The notes below the pieces were generated by a model that was given only the letters and a program-made list of their open reading frames with translations, did not search any database and was not told the DNA's origin. The translations under genes and the position numbers were made by a program. This document shows positions 37,540 to 49,336 of a stretch of DNA of 64,000 bases, in pieces (positions within the stretch are counted from its first letter, which is position 1; every line of letters starts with the position of its first letter). The DNA is from Pelodiscus sinensis (lineage: Eukaryota; Chordata; Testudines; Trionychidae), in NCBI RefSeq assembly GCF_049634645.1, contig NC_134722.1, forward strand, positions 13,689,001 to 13,753,000, given 5' to 3'.

Positions 37540-37931
37540 GCTGAGTGAGTGCTCATCCCTGACCTCAGGCTGTCTTCCAAACTACTAGAAACATGACAAA
37601 ATATATCCAAAGCAGCGTAGGCAACTTTTAACTTTGGCCTTATTCAACCATCACAAAGGTATCAATGCCCCATTAATGTTAGAATTAGACACAGAATTGT
37701 CAGAGATCTGTAATTAATTTTCTGCTAGTGCAAAAATAAATACTCTTTAACTGATGTAAAAACAGGCAGACTGGAAAAAGATTATTCAGTTCCTGTGAAA
37801 AAAAGCTGAATTCACCTATTGTCGTTTCTAAGTCAATCCAACTGTGAGGAATTCTACCTATTGTGCTCAGCTGATAAAGACATTAAAATAACAAGAAGTT
37901 ATGATATATAATCCTCTTGCTGACTACTTAC

Positions 37932-38020
37932 ACATTCTTGGATTTGAATGCTTCAGCAAAGTGCTGCACACTGTGAAGAGAAGCAAGGTCTAAGGTCATT
38001 GCTTCTACCTTGGCTTTGTG
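37932..38020 (-). CDS. WWOX: WWOX coding exon 6 (SDR domain)
   Basis: This 89-bp exon encodes HKAKVEAMTLDL and continues to AFKSKN plus two bases of a Val codon. It closely matches human WWOX from about residue 173, in the NAD(P)-binding Rossmann part of the short-chain dehydrogenase domain. The boundaries come from an acceptor ending TTGCAG just above 38020 and a GTAAGT donor at 37931-37926. The exon opens in phase 0 and ends with two bases of a split codon, which the first base of the next exon completes. WWOX is a WW-domain oxidoreductase and tumour suppressor with binding partners in the nucleus, cytosol and mitochondria. The WW-domain exons lie outside the window, at higher coordinates. 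No stop or frameshift is seen. The call is very secure because three exons join in phase and all match the same protein. Confidence 0.95.
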
Positions 38021-39053
38021 CTGCAATGAGAGAAAATTAAAAAATAAATGAAAAAAAAAGATAAATAACAGCAAGTTTAGTTCACAGTATCACGTTTTAG
38101 TAAATGTGTTACAGAACATGTCTGAATTCCCTTATTTAACATTAGAAGCCCATCGTGAATATAGATCATGAAAATGAATGGATGCATGTAGTATTCAATG
38201 CCAAATGCAGCATTCTAAGTTTGTGGTTCTGCTAAACATATATACTGTGTGACATACATCTTTATATAACCCAATTAACTGACAGCAGAGACTTTAAGGT
38301 TAACATACTCTCTCCTTTGTCCCTTATAGCTAGTGAAATTTGATGGTATGCAAATTGTGAAATAAAAATAAAAAATAAATTATGTTTTTAAAAGATGCTC
38401 ATGGTAATATACCATAATAGGAAAAAATTGTTACATAACATGCTCAATACTTCAAAATATTCATTCGAATGGTTCTCAATAGGAATTTCAATACCATGGT
38501 CAATTTAAAGGCATTCGTCCACATTCCATTGAACTATTTTGATTCCAAACATCAGAGGAATTGAGCCTAAACAGTTACCATTGACTTAGAGTCCTTGCAG
38601 TCTAATTTCACTGTAAACCTGGAAGGCTTCTGAGCACCCCATTGTCCTAGCTTCTCTCCTATGAAAAGAGCCATATTTATCATGCTAGGGTACACTGAAC
38701 CTGCAAAATTCAGCAAAGTTCCATCCCTGGGGAACAAATTGATGTGTCTTTAATCTCACCTTCCAACCCCACTCCCCAGCCATCCCTATCTTCAGAGTCT
38801 GCGATAACTGGCGAGGACATCCATGAACCTTTTGCAAGTACTCACACCCAAGTACATCCGTTGACACAAACAAGTTACACAGATTGTCACTGAGGGCATT
38901 ACGTCCAGCCACATCTGTGCCCTTCTCACTTCTAACTGATCACAGCTCCCTCCCACAACTCCTGAGCCCATCCTCCAAATGGTTACCTGAGTATATCTGA
39001 AAAGAACTGAGACACTTTCCCATGTCGTCTCCCCCTCCCTCACCCCTACTAAG

Positions 39054-39504
39054 GATGTTAAGTAACGGTTATTTTACTAGTTGAGTAGTCGATGGAATTT
39101 CCATTGACTACTCGACTAGTGAATAGGCACTTCTGTATCCCTCCTTTAAAATGTGCAAGAGCCCCCATTGGGGCTCTTATACATTTCAAAGGAGGAATGT
39201 GCAACTCCACATACAATCTGGGGCCAGCGGGAAGTCCTGCGGACTCTGGGCTCCATGCAGGTGCTTCTGCTTTGGAATGTATAAGAGTCCCCAGAGGAGA
39301 CGCCCCTTAAGAGTCCCCTGCTGACCCCAGGCTCCATGCTGCACTGCTGCTTTGAAACGCCACGCAGAGCTGGAGTCAGCTGCCGCTTTGAAGTTCCCCC
39401 TCCCCCTCCTTTGCTGCCTCTATCTGATAGAGGCAGCAAGGAGGGGGATCGACTAGTCGACTGACTATCTGATAAGTCGGATAGTCGACTAGTCCTTAAC
39501 ATCC
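39054..39504. mobile_element. MITE, GGATGTTAA-ended, ACTAGTCGACTA-type, TAA TSD
   Basis: Left GGATGTTAAGTAACGG and right CTAGTCCTTAACATCC are inverted, and TAA flanks both sides. Inside are many ACTAGT, GTCGAC and GATAGTCGACTAG palindromes. A central hairpin has TTTAAAATGTGCAAGAGCCC inverted as GGGGCTCTTATACATTTCAA. It is 451 bp and non-coding; a 124-codon frame through it is incidental. TSD and TIR are compatible with PIF/Harbinger. Confidence 0.8.
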
Positions 39505-42012
39505 TAACCCGTACCCTCATTTATTTGTTTGCCTGGATCAATAAGAAAAAGTTTTGTGTGTCATTCCATTTAATCTCCAACCTTCATTTAAGCTCCAACC
39601 TCTTAAAAATCAGTATAATTGTAATGTGCAGGATGGAGCACGAGTAGAAGAAAAGAGGGTGGCGTGGCAGAAGAAGCCTCAAACATGGCAATACAGTGCA
39701 GTAAATGCAAGTATTTTAGGTTGGATTTTAAAGTGGTGTAAACTCTAGATCTGTCCCTGCTGAATGATGGGCTTTACAGCAGTCAGGAAATAATAAGGTG
39801 AACACATTTGGAAAAACAAAGCACAGTTGGCAGTGTTCAGTACAGAGAGAAACAGATTTGGCTGCTTTCAAATGCCTTCATAATCCCACCTCAATTGTGC
39901 TTCTCACTTTTACTCTTTTTTCTATTTTGTCAATATCCAAACTGCCCATTGCAATTATATTGCAAGTGGGGACTAACTGAAATGTCACTCATACTCCTTT
40001 CTTTTTACTCCAGCCCATCTTAAATTGATAGCAAAATAAATACAACTACCATTTCAGCAGATTCAGTTCCCGTCAGAAAACATGAAGTCATTGTGCTTGA
40101 AAGGGATAAAAACAACTCTCTTCAAAATACAGTCTTGCCACCCCTCATAAGATGCAGATCACTAAAGCTGGAATTCATTTTGCCCCACAGGAAAATACTT
40201 TCTTGTGTTCAAAGCTCTGACAGGCCAGCAAGACAATCCTGGTTTGCCTGATGCCATATTCCTTGGCAGTGGCTCCTCTTCAGCTTTGCAGTTTTAAGCT
40301 GTTTACTTAGTAGAATTTATTTTAATTTGTTATTATATAGCTAAAACATTCCATAGTCTTTTCCAAGGGGAAAAGAACAAGAATGCTACAAATACAAGGA
40401 CAATAAGGGTCAAAAACATCAAGTAGTTCAACAGACTAAACCACAAGCTGTTAGTTACTATGCTCTTGGGGACAGTGATTCACGTCCACACACTATTACT
40501 AAGGTAATGCTTTAGCTCTTTGTGTCAAATTTCTGCCATTGACTCTGAGAACAAAGAGGAAGTGCCTGCAATATTGCAAGTCCAAAGAAAAAACATGTGA
40601 TACCTCAAATCTACTTTCACAAACAGACTAATTAGACTGGATTTGTGCATAGATTTACTGTATATGTAAAATGGGAAGGTTAAAAAGCATGAATAAAATA
40701 TTAAATTTGATAAATGGCTAAGTGTTATACTTCGATAGCAAATGCAAGCTACAAGTATGGATTTCTTGAACTCTGTCAGTTCAACCAATGTACTGAGACC
40801 ACCCTGTATAATCAACAGCCCTGTATTTCAAAAAGTTAAACTTATCCCTTCTTTTGCTGCATTTTTAGGTTTGTCAGACACAAAGTTAGAAGAAAAATCA
40901 GTGAAAACATTCTTGAAAAATTCAAGGAGAGAGGCCCCAAATGTCCTCTGTTGAAAAAAATATGTTCAAATGCACCTGAAGAGTGAAAATTACACTAAAC
41001 AAAGAAATTCACTTACATTTCTCAAAGATGCCTACAGTGATTCCTGCAGTATTTCTGCTGTTGGCACAGAGGATCATAAGACCCTGGGCATCAAATTAAA
41101 TATACCTCTGGAGAAGGTAAATTGCAGCAGCACCCCATTTAGGATAAGTGAGGCATTTTTAAAAGAGCACAAAAGACCTTTTATTGTCTGGAGATTTTAG
41201 TTTAATGGGAAAATACTTGTTCCTGGATTACCAAAGGGCCCAATAATGGAATAAACTCCAGCAATTTAGTATCACATCCCCATGAGTCACTTACTCAGTA
41301 GTGCTCACATTAAAATCTCAGCTCTCATCAAGATACTGTATAATAAAAACAAACTATGAGCAGAATAATGTTCCTCTGACAATCTCCTTTTCCTTTGCCA
41401 ATTTATTCTGGCTTCTCCCCACCACTGCTGCCCTATGAAATAGGTTATTTGGTGTGACTGAGACAGTAGAGGTCAGCCTTCTTTCAACACCTTCCTTTCA
41501 GTTTTATCATTTTGTTTACTCAAACAAATTCACTTTATGTAGGATAGTTATATTTACAAAAACATTGGGTTTTTTTTAATCTCAAAATATTTCCAATATT
41601 AGGCACCATCTACAGGAGAAATGGAAACAAACAACAGCCAGTGCACCCACACAAGACCAGAAATGCAGTTGTTTGCTCCACTTGTATATAAACAAGCAGG
41701 CAAACAACTGATTATCACATGACTTGAAAATGTGTGGGCTTTCTTCAAGCCATGACTGATAAAAAGATGAATCTTGTACTATAACTGTGGCCTTAGGCAA
41801 ACTACTTCACTTTTCTACCTTAGCTCAATAGATACTCAGCTTCTCCCCTGTAAAATTTAGATACCGACACTCCCAGAGGTATTGTGAACATTGCTTACAG
41901 TTTGTATAGTACCTTCCAGGTGTGAAGCACTAAGCAAGTGCTAAGTATTGAAAGTCTTAAACTATCTTTTTCTGAATCATATAAAATATAACATTGGAAA
42001 AACTCTAAATAA

Positions 42013-42068
42013 GGTCCTAATAATGTAATAATATCAGCCAGGTCCTAATAATGTAATAATATCAGCCA
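42013..42068. repeat. Exact 28-bp tandem duplication
   Basis: The unit starting GGTCCTAATAATGTAATAAT and ending ATCAGCCA occurs twice head to tail with no mismatch, indicating a recent local duplication. Confidence 0.95.
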
Positions 42069-42665
42069 CAACCATTTGTGTGTGTAGCCTCCTTATACAG
42101 TAGCTCAGCATTACCTGTGCCATCATCTTTTTCCTACTGTCTCTATATGTGCACACGAATCCTGTATGTGTCATGGTATTTATATACTTACTAAAAGAAA
42201 ACATCTGTGCGAGAAGGTATTACTATAAATGTAACCTACAGTCAGAACTGATTGTTAATGTCATTGTGCAAATTCTTACCATTCCACTATACATATTTTT
42301 AGTAGTGAATTATGCCTCATTTTATGTTGTAAAATCTTAAATGGGAATTGTCACTTTCAGAATTGCAAGAGACACTGGAGCTTAATGCTGACATCATAAC
42401 ATTAATACATTAAAGCAGAGAGGAAAGCTACAGAAAACATTTTTATTTAATCTGTCAATAAAAAGATGACATTAATGTTCTCTCCACTACTTAATTTTAA
42501 ATTAAATTATATTAAAGAGGAACTGCATAGCAGATTGGATTTGGAATAGTTTATAGAGCTTTTCACCTTTAAATCACAAGTTCATTACTCTCTGGTAGCT
42601 GTTCGATGGACTGTACCAAATGAGCTGATGCCCTAAATACAGTTTCCAGTGAATAGATGTCCACT

Positions 42666-42667
<2 letters not shown>

Positions 42668-42729
<62 letters not shown>
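42668..42729. repeat. Compound microsatellite (TC)n(AC)n, about 62 bp
   Basis: An uninterrupted TC run of about 19 units passes directly into an AC run of about 12 units. It is long and uninterrupted, so probably length-polymorphic. Confidence 0.95.
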
Positions 42730-44285
42730 CCACCTACCTTTCAGAATTCAGACCTTCTGCCTCCCTCTCAGTAAACAGATCAAAGACTAAAGACTAAATG
42801 GGAATGATGACTGGCAACACATTCACCATAAAAACGCAGTGATGATGCTTCTACTGTATCATTGCCAACTCTGATTAAAAGGATATGAATTAGTGTCAAC
42901 TGTGATGGTGATGTGGAGGTGAGGACTTTTGACTATTAAGCAGTGCACTGAGACAACTAACTGGTCTTTCAGTTAGGCCACCAACAGCAACTTTTTGCCA
43001 GTAATATCTTGGACTACGTTTAACTTAACAGCCAAGAGAAGTAAGGCTCAATGGACCATTAAAATGCTCTTAGTTGAATTGTATCTCTAAAATACACAAT
43101 GCAAAAACATTTTGAAAATGTGCATAGAAATTATTTCCCTTCTTATATCCCTATGGTAGAAGAATGATGCTCACCATATGCTAGATGGTTTTATGCATAG
43201 ATTTTTAAATATTTTTAAATAATTCTTTAGCTGATTTGATGAGAAATGGGATTGGAAAACAGTTTATTCAGTTTTGTATGCAAGCTACTTGCCATGAAGA
43301 GCAAAACTAATAAAATGCTTAGAATATAATTGGAAATATTTTGAATTGAAGACAAAAAATGCTTATCAGGCCAGAAACTAAAGAAAGAAAACACTCAGAA
43401 AGCTAACAGTTTCACTATATGCAATCTATTTGGGTTATAGCTTAAAAACTGTTTAAAAATGAACACTATCTGGTACAGTAGTTTGGCAGTAAACATGATT
43501 GTGCATTTACGTCTCTGTATTGAAGGAGTCTTTTTTCATAGTGATTTTTTCATTTTAATGTAAGTGATGATTTATGTTAAATATAGGTAAAGCATGCTTA
43601 CATTTTCCTGAAGGATTGCAAGGAAGTGAAGAGCAATACAATAAGTTGAAGCATAAAAGCTTTCTCTGTCATAATATTTATTATAATGGCATATCAAATA
43701 GCTGAAATAAATAATGGATGACTAAAGGTAAATTCATATGATAAAGAATCCTTCAGCAGACACCATTACTTCTGACTGCTCTAGTTTTATACACAGTTGA
43801 AGCCTCTTAATAAACATGTTGTAGCCCCTATATCTCATGTAAGTACTGGAAAAGATTGAAGATATACTTAAAAGGCCACACAGTGGACATCAGCTAATTT
43901 ACTATATTATTATAGTCTCAAGGGGGCACTGCCTATATACTTTGTACATTTAAAAGCCACATTCTCAAGGAAACTTAGCAAGCAGTGTATCAGTAAAAAT
44001 ATCAGACTTTTTGAGGAGATGACAAAAGAAAAACAGATTGAGAAAGGAAAATCCAGATGGCAACCCTTGTCCCCTCAGGGTATGGGTAGTTCGGAGGGGC
44101 CAACATATACATCTGTGTGAAGAAACAAAAACCCATCATATATTGTACTGGTGCACTGAGAAATAGACTATGTTTAAGAATAAAAGACTTGTAAGAGAAA
44201 ACTGAAAAAAGGTCTGTGAAATTATCCTCAAGTAGTTAAAGTATCTAAATCCATAAGGCCCTAAATATAACTCCTATTTGTGACC

Positions 44286-44299
44286 AAAAAAAAAAAAAA
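44286..44299. repeat. Poly(A) run, 14 bases
   Basis: A homopolymer in otherwise unremarkable intron. No retroposed body is recognised upstream. Confidence 0.85.
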
Positions 44300-47200
44300 G
44301 GCTAAATACATTCAAATTTCCATCTTGACAAGGCAGGCAAAGCTATAATCATATCTGAGACTGTGACATGAGCTGTGGCAGCCAAAAGTGTCCAACAATA
44401 GATACTACTGATGGAAAAATAAAACAAAGAGGCCTTCTCTCTGTTTTAAGACTAGAAATATTGTTGTCTCTAATGTACACTGTATACAGCACTTGGCGCA
44501 AAAGTATATTTATGTAATGCTACCTTTATATTATCATGAATGTACTTTGAGTGCTATGAAGTTACCCCTCATGCAGCTGAATGCGACACTTGAATTACAC
44601 CACCATAAGCATAACTTAAGAAATATACCGGATGTTTAAAGAGTATATCCATGCACTACCTTTGAGATAACATATTGATGTTTATTAGAGGCCACTGTGA
44701 ATAGAAAAATTTTATGGTAACTTTTCCTTTCTGCCTCAGCAATTTCTATAAAATATATTTGCTATTTGCACTCTACCATTGTGCATGACAAATAATTCAT
44801 GTTATGTAAAATAATGTCATAAACATTTGGATTAATTATTTTAACTCCTTAATGGTGACCTGCAAGACAACATTAATTACATTTACTAGTTTGTTTTCTT
44901 TTGGGATTATTTATGATCTATGAAGGCCTTGACAGGTATTTTTTTTTTTTTGTCTCATTTAAAGGTCCTCCTTTCCTTCCATTTTATCATTAACGTTAGA
45001 GATTCTAGTATTCCCTGTTTTTTCCTAGAAGAGTGTATCAACAAATGGAGAACCATTAGGATTATGACATCAGATATGCCATGCAAGATCAACCTGATTA
45101 ACTAAGAGTGGCAGTGATTTCAGTTCCGACTGTTAAATACATTTTAACAAAAAGAGGACAAATTAATGCCAAATTCACAATTAAATAGATACACACAAAA
45201 CATTTTTTTGTTAAAGACTCAGTATTATTACCCCCTTCAACACTGAAGTCTTAGAAAGCTTGTAATCCAGATCTAAGACCTCCAACAATGTTTCCAGGAA
45301 AATAATGAAAAACGAGGCTTGGCAATCTGATTTTCCAAACAACAAACAAAGACATTTTTGGTTTAAAATATATAAAGATTTAAAGCTTCTTAAAGCTTCT
45401 TTATAGCTCATAAGAACAGCACCCATCTCCATATCCCCCTTCCCTCCCTTTGCAGGTCACTTTTAAGAGCCATATTATAATGTCATAATGATTTTTATAT
45501 CAAAATGCATAAGATACTCTCTTTCCAATGTTGCATCCCAAAACTCAAGAGATTCACAATACAGGAAAATCCTATTCGTCCAGGCTTAAAATATTGGGAA
45601 ACCTTAATGATGGTATTTTATTGTTACTTTATGTATTTATTTTGGGAAGTAGAGTCAGCACTTCCTGCATTCATTTTCCCTGGTCCTGTCAAATGTGATT
45701 TCATGCTTGGAGAGCTTTCCTGAAACCTGATATTGGTGCAAACATACACACTTGTACGCACAGCTGGGGACCTTTCTGTTTGAGGTGATTAAATCCTAAT
45801 TTTCCTCCCAAAGGGAGAGCCTCTGAAATGGAAACTGATTGCCAGGTTATCCACTCTTCAGACAGCTAAGGTTTGTGCTGAACGGGGCACATAAAAGTGA
45901 GGGCTATGGTTAGCATAGCATTCTCTTAGGACTACTGATCATCTTTGACTTGCTACCTTCTCATGCTCTCTGGATTTTTTAGCTGAAACCTTTCCCCTCT
46001 CCCTTCTCAGGGGTACAATGAAGGTATGAGAAGACTGACAGAACCCACAGAACAAAGGACACCCTTTCGTCTCAGCAGTACCAGGCTTACAATGGCACCA
46101 GGCTCAAACAGGAAAGGGGCCCATTACAGTTAGTGCAGGACCGTGGGGGTCAGTTTGCTGCAGCCAGTTTGTAAATAGCGCCCTCATGCTGAGAAGAGGA
46201 TTTACCCCACCCAGTCTTGAGTGTCATGACCAACTGTCTCCATGGAGGCCCAGTAATATTTTTGACACCAGGCCCTCAAAAGGTTAATCCAGCCCTGGTT
46301 CTAAGTCTTTTTAACTTAGCCTATTCCTTATAAAACAACAGGCCAACTCCACAAAACTGAAGTCCCTCAAACTGTGCTTCTGCTTTTCCCCCCCTAGGAC
46401 TGTGCTGGAGTTGATATCTGAAAAGGACGGTCTCACTTTGCTATGTTAATTTCCCATATGAGGGAAAGGAAATACCTGAAATAGGTGACTCGTGACAGGT
46501 TAATCTATCAGAAGCTAATCAGAGTCTGAATGAAGACAAGGAAAACTGGGTTCTGCCTTTGATTTTAAAGTAAACAATAAAGAAGGCAACTGGTGAATTG
46601 CGTGTGTTCTACATAGCCTATGTTGGTACCTGAAAGAATGTGACAATGTGTCTGATATGAAGAATTTAATTCCTGTCATTGGACTGTTAAAAGCACTGAG
46701 GCAGTCTAGTCTGTCTGTCTACAGTAAATGTTGATTTTTATTCTACAAGTCTTTTGTTTTTCTCTTCTGACTTATTTACCTTTATCAGCAATTAAAATCT
46801 ATCCCTGATCACTTTAGCCCTCCCCCTTTGCTCAGATGACGACCACAACCTATATGCACTTTTGTGCTACAGCTGGCCCCCAAGTAGTCCAGATTACTAT
46901 TGCAAATCATCTGCTGGTATTTCAAACTTTATTATGTAACTATGGGCATATTTTCCATGTATGTACAATGCAATAATTAACATCCCTTTGGTCACTTCAT
47001 TTTTGGATTCTGAAGCAACCATTTCTCTAAATCACCATTTCTCCACCGCTGCCATGAACAATGTATTTTCATTACACAGCACTTAAAGCAATATGATTTT
47101 ATATCTTGTCAAGTTTTCTAAAAATCATGCCATACTGTATGTAAAATTTTTAAAAGCTGCTGGAGGAAGAAAGTGAATATTTCCCACCATGACCAGGGAA

Positions 47201-47499
47201 ATCGTGGTCTATCTATGTTTGTTTGTATTAAATCTAACCTTCTGCACAACTGATAACTCCAGCACAGCTAGCCTAAAACTATGTTCAAAGAAAAGGCACT
47301 ACTGTTTGTTTGTTTTTTAATTCCTCAACCATTACCAAGGAAATAAACCACCCACTAAACAATAATTTCAGAGGACTGCAATTTGCAGGCTCCTAGGATT
47401 TGACTTGCGCTGTATGAATGTGATTGTGTTGCCTGCAGCACACATCCTTTTTATTTCTTGGTATTAAAATAGATATTATAAAGTGGATATTATACACAG

Positions 47500-47700
47500 A
47501 TTTCAAAGCAGAAGGGACTATTGTGATCATCTAACCTGATCTCCTTCTATAACACAAGCCATACAATGTCCCCAAAATAATTCTAAGGGAATATCTTTTA
47601 GCAAAACATCCAATCTTGGTTTAAAAATTGTCAGTGATGGAGAACACATCATTGCCCTTGGTAAACTGTTCCAATGGTTAATTACTCTCACTGTTAAAAA
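47500..47700 (-). repeat. CR1-like 3' region fragment, old
   Basis: GAAGGGACTATTGTGATCAT, a GTCAGTGATGGAGAACACAT block and TGTTCCAATGGTTAATTACT follow the order found in the reverse complement of an older reptile CR1-like 3' region. No ORF remains. The subfamily is not assignable without a search. Confidence 0.55.
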
Positions 47701-48854
47701 ATGTACACACAGAAGCAAGAACCAATCTCTGCTGGATCCCACTAAAAATACACCCATTTGATGATGATTCCCCATTTTGAGACATTGAAGTGATACAATT
47801 TATTTCAATACTATAACAGATTTGCAGCAGCATTTGCAATTTGGTCAAATCTGAATTCACTAGAACTACTGGCAGTTATTTGATATTCCACTGTTTTCGG
47901 TTCTTGTTTTTTTTCCCTCATGTCACCATTCCCCAGATCTAGATAATATTTTCGAAGGTCTTCTGAGATTCTCTTAAGGAATCTAAAAGAATCTTGGCAA
48001 TGTGTTATGTAGGTGGCTTACTTTTCTAATAAACATATCTGTTTTGTTTAGAGAACAGTAAATCCTGTCTTAGAATCTGTAAGAGAAATGTTAGTGTCCC
48101 GTTCAACTGTACTTCAATTTCTTCCATTCTAAAAGACTAAGTTGATAGCATGAATATTTTTAAAAAACAACAGCTCTGATATCAGATGACCTAGAAAATA
48201 CAGGCCATTTTGGTTTACTTTTGAAAATGTGATCACATCCAAACTGAGGTCCTAAGATTAAATTCGACACTCACCTAAAACCTTTGTAGATGTAAGACAA
48301 GCTTCATTTATACAAGCATGGAAGTTGCTTACAACTGACTTAAATGTACAGACTTCACGATTATAGAAATGGTGAAAATCACGTGTACAGATGACAAGTA
48401 AAGACAAGAAAACCAAAATGGCCAAAAAGACAATAAATGGTTAAGTACATACAAAAAAAGACACCCCTTTTCCCCTTCCTCTCAGCATACATAATCATAA
48501 GCTATGCTGTGGCCTGAAAGTGCAGAGATGCACTGTGCAGGGCATTAATCCTTCAAACACTAACAGAGGCTGGCAGGGATTTAGGCTGGAATGTATTTAC
48601 AAAGTGACAAATTATGTTCTGTATTATACAGAGAGAGAAAGGGCACCCACAAATAGGCTGACAAATGTCAGCTGCACTCACAACCAATGGTTTATTTTTA
48701 TTATACTGAAACCACACACAAAAATTTTGCAGGGAGGCCCAAAGATTTATTTACTGCAGGAAAAAAACCCAAGATTATATATAACAAAGTAATAAGTAAT
48801 AAGAAAGATCACTGTTCTGGGCAGTCTGCCCTTCTGGAATCAATGTGCAGACTA

Positions 48855-48990
48855 AGGACTTGTCTACACTTGAAACACACCAGCAGCACAGCTGCTGCCG
48901 CTTCCGTGTAGCACTTCAGTGTAGACACTACCTATGCCGGCGGGAAGAGTTCTCCCACTGGGATAGGTAATCCATCTCACAGAGAGGCAC
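48855..48990. repeat. MITE fragment, TTGTCTACACT-ended
   Basis: ACTTGTCTACACTTGAAAC and the nearby CAGTGTAGACACTACCTATG resemble the GTCTACAC family ends. CTATGCCGGCGGGAAGAG and TTCTCCCACTGGGATAGG form a hairpin. No complete terminal pair or TSD is seen. Confidence 0.45.
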
Positions 48991-49209
48991 TGATGTTCAG
49001 GGACGTAGATTTTTCACACCCTTGAGCAGCAAAGCTGGGTTCATCAAGATTTTTTTTGTATAGACTGGTCTGAGCTACAGCACTATCCAGTAGTTAAAGA
49101 CAGTTGTCGTTCCTGGACTGCACAAGTAACAAATAAAACACTATGTTTCTGTAATGGAAAGCATGAAGCTAGAATCACAACAATACTTAAAATTTTCTCT
49201 CCACTCTGC

Positions 49210-49336
49210 TCATCTGAGGAAGTGGTTTTTTGCCTGCAAAAGCTCGTGATACTATATAAATATTTGTTAGTCTCTAACGTGCTACAGGACCACCCGTTTT
49301 TAAAGTTATAGACTAACATAGCTACCCCTCTGAGAC
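49210..49336 (+). mobile_element. Penelope-like 3'-end fragment
   Basis: CATCTGAGGAAGTGG, AAAAGCTCGTGATACTATA, TTTGTTAGTCTCTAACGTGC and AGACTAACATAGCTACCCCT are the Penelope 3' module on the plus strand. About 127 bp remain and no ORF is present. Confidence 0.7.

Larger units (their letters stand above)
13464..37931 (-). other. WWOX: WWOX intron 6 (complete, 24.5 kb)
   Basis: It is bounded by the exon 6 donor GTAAGT and the exon 7 acceptor TTCAG. It is the most repeat-rich intron here: a Penelope inverted repeat (14615-15400), palindromes (20489-20688, 20900-21109), a long Penelope copy (21217-23290), MITEs (25110-25445, 28048-28457) and a DIRS element (29942-34820) with LTR-like flanks. Stretches 15401-20390, 23746-25109, 25446-28047, 28458-29440 and 35961-37931 show nothing recognised beyond simple repeats and short non-coding ORFs. 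Confidence 0.92.
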
